From NCBI GenBank assembly GCA_947489445.1, contig CANLDN010000004.1, positions 186,001 through 250,000 of the forward strand: a DNA stretch of 64,000 nucleotides. Direction: 5' to 3'. A model generated the notes under the pieces. The model was not told the DNA's origin, made no database searches, and saw only the letters and a list, made by a program, of their open reading frames with translations. Source of the DNA: an uncultured Paracoccaceae bacterium. GTDB lineage: Bacteria > Pseudomonadota > Alphaproteobacteria > Rhodobacterales > Rhodobacteraceae. The number at the start of each line of letters is the position of its first letter. Position 1 is the first letter of the stretch. Of the stretch, positions 16,866-23,528 are shown piece after piece. Position numbers and translations under genes: made by a program.

Positions 16866-18110
16866 TCAGCCAAAAAATGCTCGATGCGAAAATACTGGTT
16901 GATGCCAGTTTTGCAGCGGCGCTTGAGGGGACGAGATTGCCAACCAAATTGCGGCCATCCGACGCTGTCTTTGATACCCGTTGATAAAGCCCGCATTATA
17001 GGCTTCGTTGTCAGCGGGTTGGCCAAGAAACCAGGCATTTGGCCCAAACTTCGATTTTATCCTTTGCCAGTGCTCGGATATCAAAATCGGATCAGCCCAT
17101 GCCAGATTTTCATTCGCGTCCAATGCCACATCATCGTCAGTTGGGTCGTCATTGGGGCCTTCATCCGCGTCATCCGGAATATCGCCATCCAGATCTTCTT
17201 CCTCCAGATCGGCCCCGGTGATCAGCGCATAGCTTTCGCCCGCAAGCTGGGCAAGGCTGGTATCTGTCATCTGCTCAATCAGCCAAGGCACGGCACTTGC
17301 GTCGCCCAGGATGCCGTAGCCCGTAATATTCATCGCGATATTGTCTGCCGTTGTCGGTTGCGCGGCCAGCCACTGGCCTGCGGCGTCATGGCCCATAGCG
17401 GGCAAAGCAAACCGCAGCGCATGTGCTGCATGGGGACCATCACCTATGGCCGTTTTCAGCAGGTGTTGCAGGGGCTGACCGCGATCCCCCAGCATGACCG
17501 CTGCCCATGCCGCCCAATAGGCCGTTTCGCTATCAGCATCACCGCAGATTTCCAGGATTTGCGGCAACAGGTCCGTGCGCCCGATTTCACCGGCCAGCCG
17601 CATCGCGCGCCGTTTGACAAGCGGCGCATCAGACAAATAAGACAGCAGCCGTTGGCCCGGATCGACACGGTGGACAGCACAAGCACCCACAGCAATGGCC
17701 CGCGCAACAGGGTCCGCACCATTCAGCAAAGGGTCGACTTTGCCGTGAAGCGCGGACCGATCCAGCCAACCAATTCCCGACACAGCAGGGCCAAGAAATG
17801 TATCAAGATCGGCGCTGATCATCTCGATCAGCGCGGGGATGCGCGATGCATCTTTGTGACCGAAGGCAAGGGTTGATAAGGTGAACGCCTCGCCACCGCC
17901 CTTGACATCATCAAACGCGGCCACCGCCTCATCCCAGCCCGCGGCACCGGCAACACGCAGGCCGTCGACATGCGCCTCCAGCTGTTCATCAAGCCGGCCA
18001 AGATACATCGTGTTGTAATGTGGTGCGTCCACCGCGCGTTTGCGGCGTTCCCACAAAACAGCAGCATCTTCGGCATGCTGGGTAAGAATGATCGGAATAT
18101 GTGCCATCAT
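16866..18110 (-). CDS. TIGR02270 family T6SS-associated HEAT-like repeat protein
   Basis: Protein of 414 aa, mostly helical, with Ala/Leu-rich repeats of about 30 residues between residues 60 and 280 that look like HEAT/PBS repeats (for example VKRRAMRLAGEIGRTDLLPQ). An Asp/Glu-rich linker near residues 300-340 contains about 15 acidic residues, and a conserved C-terminal block follows. TIGR02270 proteins are encoded with T6SS effectors but have no proven role. The start ATG at 18110 (or 18107) overlaps the stop of the DUF6484 gene, which argues against the longer frame starting at 18230. Confidence 0.85.
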   Translation of the reverse strand: MMAHIPIILTQHAEDAAVLWERRKRAVDAPHYNTMYLGRLDEQLEAHVDGLRVAGAAGWDEAVAAFDDVKGGGEAFTLSTLAFGHKDASRIPALIEMISADLDTFLGPAVSGIGWLDRSALHGKVDPLLNGADPVARAIAVGACAVHRVDPGQRLLSYLSDAPLVKRRAMRLAGEIGRTDLLPQILEICGDADSETAYWAAWAAVMLGDRGQPLQHLLKTAIGDGPHAAHALRFALPAMGHDAAGQWLAAQPTTADNIAMNITGYGILGDASAVPWLIEQMTDTSLAQLAGESYALITGADLEEEDLDGDIPDDADEGPNDDPTDDDVALDANENLAWADPILISEHWQRIKSKFGPNAWFLGQPADNEAYNAGFINGYQRQRRMAAIWLAISSPQAPLQNWHQPVFSHRAFFG

Positions 18111-18604
18111 CAGTTCAGGTGGATCGAGCCGCCCTTGATCCGGTTCGCCCCTGAAGAACGGCTGGAGATATATGCGCCCCGCAGCAGAATTTTTCCGGCC
18201 CGAGTGAGCGTGATGCTCGCCCGGCCGCAACGGATCACCACCTGTTCCTTGCCCACGATATCGACCACCTGTTCTGCGTCGTCATCCACAGTGACGGTCA
18301 TCGGGGCAGGGGCCAGATCCACTTGTGTGCCACCATCATCCGGATCATCGCCGGGGTCACCGGGGCGGAGCAAGCGGCCCACGACTATCGGAGACATCGG
18401 ATTGCCCTGTTCAAAGATCAAGGCGACCTCTGCCCCGATATCCCGTATGGACAAAGGCACAGTCGCGCGCGCAGGTATCGCCTGTTCCTGCGGGTTGCCG
18501 GGAAAGACAACGGCAATGGTGCCATCCTTGGCCACATCCATGACCATGCCGATCACAACGCCGTCAAGTTTGGCCTGGCCGATTTTGATGTCATTTTGGG
18601 TCAT
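18110..18604 (-). CDS. DUF6484 domain-containing T6SS-associated protein
   Basis: Protein of 164 aa. Residues 10-80 form a small beta-rich domain (LDGVVIGMVM, VALIFEQGNPMSPIVVGRL) resembling an OB/gp5-like fold and matching DUF6484. An Asp/Pro-rich linker follows (80-100), then a C-terminal beta-strand block ending IRCGRASITLTRAGKILLRG, reminiscent of VgrG-type beta-prism strands. Proteins of this type lie beside TIGR02270 and DUF2169 genes in effector modules. It overlaps the downstream TIGR02270 start. Function is unknown. Confidence 0.8.
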   Translation of the reverse strand: MTQNDIKIGQAKLDGVVIGMVMDVAKDGTIAVVFPGNPQEQAIPARATVPLSIRDIGAEVALIFEQGNPMSPIVVGRLLRPGDPGDDPDDGGTQVDLAPAPMTVTVDDDAEQVVDIVGKEQVVIRCGRASITLTRAGKILLRGAYISSRSSGANRIKGGSIHLN

Positions 18605-18619
18605 GTTGGTATCTCCTGC

Positions 18620-19513
18620 TTATGATTGGGCGATGGTTTGCCAAGTGTCGCCGTCGAATAGGCAGATATCGCTTGCACCGACAGACCATAGGCCACTTGG
18701 GCCGGTGAATAAGGACATTGCTGACCGCATATCCGGCCCAAGCGATTTAATGAGCTGGAGTTCACCATTCTTTAATCTCAGGATGCCGGACATGGCTGAA
18801 AAATAGACCGCACTGCCAAATGATCTGACGGACCAAATATCCTGTTTGAGTTCATTGTTTTCGATAATGTTCCAGTCATCACCTCTTCCTTCGAGTATGG
18901 TACCAACCTGCCCACCGACATAGACCTTGTCGTTAAGAACATCGGCATCGTTCAAAATGAGATTCGTAGGGCTGTCGATTTGCCTCCATCGCCCACCTTG
19001 GTTCGTCCACAACTCGCCGTCCCATCCGATAGCGTAGAGTTCATCGGCTCCAAACCCGGTCAGATTCTCCGCGCTTCCAGCCGCCTGATGGCTTGTCATT
19101 TCTTCTGTGCTGATCTGCTCCCAGCCTGCCAAAGTTTTTCTGAATATGTACCGGTCCGTACCGCCGGCGTACAATTCCCCTGCGATACACTTGAGGAAAC
19201 GAAAGGTGGTTGGGGGGTCTTCCTCGTCAACATCGACAATGATCGAACCCTTGTCATGTCCGTTCGTGCGGAATTCGAGCCATCGCCCATACGGTCCTAG
19301 CAGTGTGATCCCATCATCTGTTTTGTTGTTCGACACAGCAGCAGTTGTCCAGCTAAGTTGCCCTGCATCGCTCCAACCGTTACTAGTTGATCGCAGCTTG
19401 ATTATGGAGTGCGGCGATGTCGCAATGTCGAATTTGCCATTTTGTGCCGCCATCATCAGCGTCCCGTCCGGCAATTCGATGCCGGAGAGAAAAACTGCGT
19501 TCTCAAGTGTCAT
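18620..19513 (-). CDS. Beta-propeller-like repeat protein, candidate immunity protein
   Basis: Protein of 297 aa with no signal peptide. At least five copies of a loose 40-residue repeat are visible. Each has a short strand, Gly-x-(Asp/x)-Gly turn and a terminal Trp followed by Ile: ELYAGG...GWEQI (113-134), ELYAIGWDGELW...RWRQI (158-179), KVYVGGQVGTIL...DWNII (196-217), AVYFSAMSGIL (235-245) and GLWSVGASDICLF...TWQTI (274-294). This suggests a six- or seven-bladed propeller. It directly follows the nuclease effector gene (18 bases) and is less GC-rich than the flanking genes, the usual position and composition of a cognate immunity gene. The immunity role is inference. Confidence 0.6.
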   Translation of the reverse strand: MTLENAVFLSGIELPDGTLMMAAQNGKFDIATSPHSIIKLRSTSNGWSDAGQLSWTTAAVSNNKTDDGITLLGPYGRWLEFRTNGHDKGSIIVDVDEEDPPTTFRFLKCIAGELYAGGTDRYIFRKTLAGWEQISTEEMTSHQAAGSAENLTGFGADELYAIGWDGELWTNQGGRWRQIDSPTNLILNDADVLNDKVYVGGQVGTILEGRGDDWNIIENNELKQDIWSVRSFGSAVYFSAMSGILRLKNGELQLIKSLGPDMRSAMSLFTGPSGLWSVGASDICLFDGDTWQTIAQS

Positions 19514-19531
19514 AAAGTGGCTCCTATCTTA

Positions 19532-20797
19532 TCAATCTAGCATATCCGCTGCCGACGGAAGTTCGCCCTCAACGCTGGCAACGCTTTCATCGGACGTTCT
19601 GCCAGTTGCGACGCATTTGATCTTGTCATTTTCATCAACTTTCAACTGACCCTTGTGGTAAGCATCCAGTTGCGCCTTCATACAATCGTCAGAACAGTTT
19701 GCTGTTGGGTTCACTTTTTTTGCGGCTGCGACCCCGTTATCCCTTGCTTTACCGTATTCTATTGTTTTCACGCTGGAGGGCCCGCCCCGTTTCTTTGGCA
19801 GACTTTCCTCACTAATCGACCGGTCCTTTTTATTGAGATTACCCTGAATGGTGTGGAGTTGCCCATGGCTTCCGCGCCATTGACTTGGTCCGAACGCACA
19901 GATGCATGGGGCTTCTCCGGTATTATAGTCAGTGCTGCCCTTGGTCCCGACGGACAAGATATTTGCATCCGATTCATCTTTGGTATCACCACGTCCCGTC
20001 TCAAAGAACGAGGACGCTTCGACCAAATGGTGCCCAGTTTGCGACGGACAACAACCGGTTTGTTTTCCCTTCGGCTTATATGGCGAAAGCTGACATGTGC
20101 GGGCAGTCAGGCAGTCCTGGGCGTTACTGTTAAAGGCCGAACCGTCAGCAGGTGCTTCGAGTTTGTTACCTGATCGTGCCGCATCCGTGAGCGCGAGCGC
20201 CTCGTCTTTTGTCATCTCCGATTTCGTACGGCCTTCATCAAAACCTTCATATTTCACGATATCACAAGGATCGCTCTCGCCGTATGGCTTGAAATCCGCG
20301 CAGGCTTCCTGCTCTTTTACAATGTCATCCTTGCAGGGGTCATCATCACTAAACCCTCCAGCGCTCTGATCCACAAACGGCCAAGTCGGCGTGTTTCCCG
20401 GCATGCTGCCGTGGTTCAGCGTTGTGATGTCCAGATGCCGCACGGCGTTTTCGCCTTCGATCTTCACATCCATTGACCAAGAGTTGAAGTAGACCTTGCC
20501 GCCCTGTTGGGTGGTCACAAAACCCTTTTTGGGCGCCTTGCCTGGCTGATCGCCGAGGCATTTCTTGAACCGGCTCTTGTTTTTCAGCATCACCTCTTTT
20601 TTGCTGATCTTGACATCGCGGCTACCCTTGGAGCTGTCGCTTGTCATGCCCGTCGTGGGGTAGGGGACCGGTATCCCCATCGGCGTGGGTGGGGCCTGCG
20701 GTGGTGTCCAGACAACATTGGGCATCGCGCAAGGTGTTTTGCCGCTACCGGATTTGCAGGACAGCTCTCGCCCATTCGCAAAGACGTTATTGGCCAT
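19532..20797 (-). CDS. PAAR-like (DUF4150) T6SS effector with Tox-GHH2 nuclease domain
   Basis: Protein of 421 aa. Residues 1-150 form a DUF4150/PAAR-like tip domain (MANNVFANGRELSCKSG start, TPCAMPNVVWTPPQAPPTP, then a VYFNSWSMDVKIEGENAVRH strand region) that would cap the VgrG spike. A Cys-rich linker (155-250) leads to a C-terminal toxin domain with the GHH signature at 255-257 (TGHHLVEASSFF), APCICAF (296-302), SHGQLH (310-315) and a CSDDC pair (368-372). This is the pattern of Tox-GHH2, an HNH/EndoVII-fold nuclease predicted in polymorphic toxins. The adjacent 297-aa protein is the candidate antidote. Confidence 0.85.
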   Translation of the reverse strand: MANNVFANGRELSCKSGSGKTPCAMPNVVWTPPQAPPTPMGIPVPYPTTGMTSDSSKGSRDVKISKKEVMLKNKSRFKKCLGDQPGKAPKKGFVTTQQGGKVYFNSWSMDVKIEGENAVRHLDITTLNHGSMPGNTPTWPFVDQSAGGFSDDDPCKDDIVKEQEACADFKPYGESDPCDIVKYEGFDEGRTKSEMTKDEALALTDAARSGNKLEAPADGSAFNSNAQDCLTARTCQLSPYKPKGKQTGCCPSQTGHHLVEASSFFETGRGDTKDESDANILSVGTKGSTDYNTGEAPCICAFGPSQWRGSHGQLHTIQGNLNKKDRSISEESLPKKRGGPSSVKTIEYGKARDNGVAAAKKVNPTANCSDDCMKAQLDAYHKGQLKVDENDKIKCVATGRTSDESVASVEGELPSAADMLD

Positions 20798-20800
20798 GCC

Positions 20801-21811
20801 TCATCCCTCCATCCTGAATATCGCAGTGCCCCGCCGTCCATCATCATCAGAGGTCTGCATGATAACGGTCCGTCCGGGCGCATACCGTTTTTGCGCCGCG
20901 ATCAAACCAAGCCCAAGCATCAGCGGGATACTTGCAGCCCCGGTATATCCAAACTCACTCGCCGGGTTCCACAGATCCATCTGTTCACGCCGCTTACGCA
21001 AAACGCGCGTCATGGCGAGCGCAGCTTCCTTGAAGTAGTATTGTTCGCCGTTCAGATCGCTGATCCGATAGTCGACTTCGCTAAAATCAATCGCGGCTTC
21101 ACCCAAAGCATCCCGCATGGCTGCGACCAGCCCGTCGGCCCGCGTCGGTTCGCCCGATGTGATATGTGCCGCCTCGCGTCCAAAGCCCAAACCCAAAAGA
21201 CGCAGATCCCCGCCCTGCGGGGCACCAAGAACCACGGCTGCACCGGCCTCACCAGCCGGGAAACCGTTAGAGTTGGTTTCGGTCAGCACGCGGTCATCTT
21301 TGTCATAATGCGCAAGGGTCTGTGCCAGCAGATAGCTGTCGACCCCGGCCACAATCACTTTTGGTGCCCCCGCGTCGATTAATGTCCGAGCATCGCGCAA
21401 GGCGACGATACCACCGACCCGGCCATAGGAAATGACAGCGTTATCCTTGTGCGGTTTCATCGCCATCTCGGTCAAAACGTCATGCAAAAGCGTCTCATCG
21501 ACCCCGTGCAGGCGGCCCGGTCTGTCACCTTCGGCCACGCAAAGAAGCACTGGCACATCATCTGGCGCAACATCACCAAGCGTGGCGTAGCATTCGCGCA
21601 AGGGCCCTTCGAGCAGAGCCTGTAGCCGTGGCCGCCCGCGACGTGGCGGATCAAGCGGAACCTCGGCCCCGATCATCCATTTGCCATCATGGGAAATGAA
21701 ATGGGTCTCCTCAAACCGTGAAAGGCGCGCACGCTGTGCTGCAGCTGATGCGGGCGCCGTGAGGCCGATTGCCGTCGTCATGCCGCAGGCCTGTATCGCG
21801 ACCGCCGTCAT
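20801..21811 (-). CDS. T6SS-associated ketosynthase-like protein lacking the catalytic triad
   Basis: Protein of 336 aa with a thiolase/beta-ketoacyl-synthase fold pattern: ALRDARTLIDAGAPKVIVAGVDS (138-159), GFPAGEAGAAVVLG (183-196) and FGYTGAASIPLMLG (287-300). The residues that align with the ketosynthase Cys, His and His appear to be replaced: Tyr near 129, Asn at 254 and Tyr at 289. It should therefore be inactive as a condensing enzyme. Such pseudo-ketosynthases are encoded beside DUF2169 and PAAR-like effectors. It overlaps the DUF2169 gene by 4 bases and precedes the effector by 3 bases, so a chaperone or loading role is plausible but unproven. Confidence 0.78.
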   Translation of the reverse strand: MTAVAIQACGMTTAIGLTAPASAAAQRARLSRFEETHFISHDGKWMIGAEVPLDPPRRGRPRLQALLEGPLRECYATLGDVAPDDVPVLLCVAEGDRPGRLHGVDETLLHDVLTEMAMKPHKDNAVISYGRVGGIVALRDARTLIDAGAPKVIVAGVDSYLLAQTLAHYDKDDRVLTETNSNGFPAGEAGAAVVLGAPQGGDLRLLGLGFGREAAHITSGEPTRADGLVAAMRDALGEAAIDFSEVDYRISDLNGEQYYFKEAALAMTRVLRKRREQMDLWNPASEFGYTGAASIPLMLGLGLIAAQKRYAPGRTVIMQTSDDDGRRGTAIFRMEG

Positions 21812-22920
21812 AGCTGAGGTATCTTTTGGTCAAGGCCCAAGCCGCCCAAGCCGCGATTATACGATTTGCCCAGTGCACGCGCACGCCAAAAGCCTTTGCC
21901 GCGTCGCCCGATGATCGCCTCGCGCATTTCCAGAATGTCGCGTTTGAGAGGGAGGCTCGCGCGGGTCACGACATCAATATGTCGTTTGTCAGGCTCAATA
22001 ATGATCGTGTCTGTCACAGAATTCGCCGTGATATCCTCGCCCCGCCGTCGCGAAAAAACGACCGGCAGATCAAGGTTTGGCAGCCGCATTTCAAACGGAC
22101 CAACCTGCGCAGACATCAGATTGCTGAGCGTGATCACCTCCCCCCCGACCGGGTGGGGTATCTGCTGATCTTGCGGGGCAGATTGCGCATAGCGGTCATC
22201 ATAGTCATCAGGCAGGTGAGGAAAGCGGTTTTCAACCCAATCATCATCATATGTCCCACCAAATCTGGTGCGGGCCGGGGCACCGCGTGCCAAAGGGCCA
22301 AAACTAACTGGCGTCACCTCGTCCCAAGGTGTGCGGACAAGATTGCGGGGGTCCTCACACAGTGGAAGCGGGGTGCCGTCGACCAGCGTTTTGTTGCGTC
22401 GTTCATGCCAGCCGATCCCAACAGTGTTATGCGGATACATGGCCGGGGTTTCATCGCGTGGATCCAGCGCATCGCACCCGCCAAACGCGTAATCATATGA
22501 AATGGTCTGTCTTAAAAACGGCGTGGCATCCGACGGCTTGAGGCCAAGCATGCTGTCTTCCCATATGCGATCTCCGAATACGGCCACCGACTTTGACACA
22601 GGCCCGCATTGCAGCGTTGCATAGACAAGATTTGCAGGCGCATTGTTGGGCGCATATGCGGCCCCATTCAGCACGATATCGCAGAAGGGTTTGCGCAACG
22701 CAAAATCGGACTCGAACGTGACGGCTGACGCGCCTGGTTCACCGCTATATTCGTCGGCAAAACATAGGTCAGGATGCAGGTCCGACCATTGACAGACATC
22801 ACCTGACACCACCGGAAAAGTCAAACGACGCTTGGCTACAACAACCGCATATTCGCGGCCATTTGGGTCAATCCCTAAGCTAAAGCCAGCCGTACCAGGC
22901 CCTTTAAGGTCAATAAACAT
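21808..22920 (-). CDS. DUF2169 domain-containing T6SS effector adaptor
   Basis: Protein of 370 aa with the DUF2169 hallmark start (FSLGIDPNGREYAVVVAKRRLTF) and conserved YDYAFGG, NTVGIGW and MSAQVGPFEMRLPNL regions. DUF2169 proteins are thought to help load PAAR-type effectors onto VgrG. I chose the ATG at 22920 because the family N-terminus aligns there and a GAGACGG-like ribosome site precedes it; an ATG at 22977 would add 19 residues. It is the first gene of the six-gene minus-strand effector operon and is divergent from the gcvH gene. Confidence 0.85.
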   Translation of the reverse strand: MFIDLKGPGTAGFSLGIDPNGREYAVVVAKRRLTFPVVSGDVCQWSDLHPDLCFADEYSGEPGASAVTFESDFALRKPFCDIVLNGAAYAPNNAPANLVYATLQCGPVSKSVAVFGDRIWEDSMLGLKPSDATPFLRQTISYDYAFGGCDALDPRDETPAMYPHNTVGIGWHERRNKTLVDGTPLPLCEDPRNLVRTPWDEVTPVSFGPLARGAPARTRFGGTYDDDWVENRFPHLPDDYDDRYAQSAPQDQQIPHPVGGEVITLSNLMSAQVGPFEMRLPNLDLPVVFSRRRGEDITANSVTDTIIIEPDKRHIDVVTRASLPLKRDILEMREAIIGRRGKGFWRARALGKSYNRGLGGLGLDQKIPQL

Positions 22921-23135
22921 TACCGTCTCACACAAAGAAATAGGTCTAAAATCACCGGCATCTTTCCATTGAAACACCGGGTTGGAAAGGTTTTTTTATG
23001 ATATCCACATTTGCCCAAGATGCTGCGCGCTGGTGAGGATGGTCAAGTCAGGATAACCTGTATTTCGGGGCACCCCACTGAAAGCCGATAAGCATGTGAC
23101 GGGCCAATCGTAGGGGCAAGACTGGAGCAACGGAT

Positions 23136-23510
23136 ATGCGGTTTACAAAGGATCATCATTGGATGCGCGCCGAGGATGGGTTTGTCGTCGTGGGGATTAC
23201 GGGTTTTGCAACGGCGCAGCTTGGCCATCTCGTACTGATTGATCTGCCGCAGGTCGGTGACAGCGTGGCACGCGGAGATGATATCGCGATGGTCGAGAGC
23301 TCCAAGGCCGTGTCGGACATTACCGCGCCAATTTCCGGCGATATTGTAGCGATAAACACAACGTTGGCATCCAGCCCGGAATTGGCGAACGAGGACCCGA
23401 CAGGCGACGGCTGGCTGTTCAAAATGCGTGTTGCTGATCCGTCCGAGATTGATGGCATGTTGGATGCCGCAGGTTATCAGGCGCTGACGGGCGGAGCTGG
23501 CAACAGCTAA
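23136..23510 (+). CDS. gcvH: Glycine cleavage system H protein (stand-alone)
   Basis: Lipoyl-carrier protein of 124 aa with the GcvH pattern. TKDHHWMRAEDGFVVVGIT starts the fold, the lipoyl-attachment Lys57 lies in VESSKAVSDITAPISGD, and the NEDPTGDGWLFKMRV block is near residues 88-102. In the glycine cleavage system it shuttles the aminomethyl group between P, T and L proteins. Here no gcvT or gcvP is present nearby; it sits alone on the plus strand between vgrG and the DUF2169 gene. All residues needed for lipoylation seem intact. Whether it serves glycine cleavage or a local role is open. Confidence 0.85.
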   Translation: MRFTKDHHWMRAEDGFVVVGITGFATAQLGHLVLIDLPQVGDSVARGDDIAMVESSKAVSDITAPISGDIVAINTTLASSPELANEDPTGDGWLFKMRVADPSEIDGMLDAAGYQALTGGAGNS

Positions 23511-23528
23511 GGCATCCAGTGTGTGACC

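Noticed and set aside
22921..23135. Glycine riboswitch upstream of gcvH
   Set aside because: I could not find the conserved paired aptamer cores in this 215-base gap.
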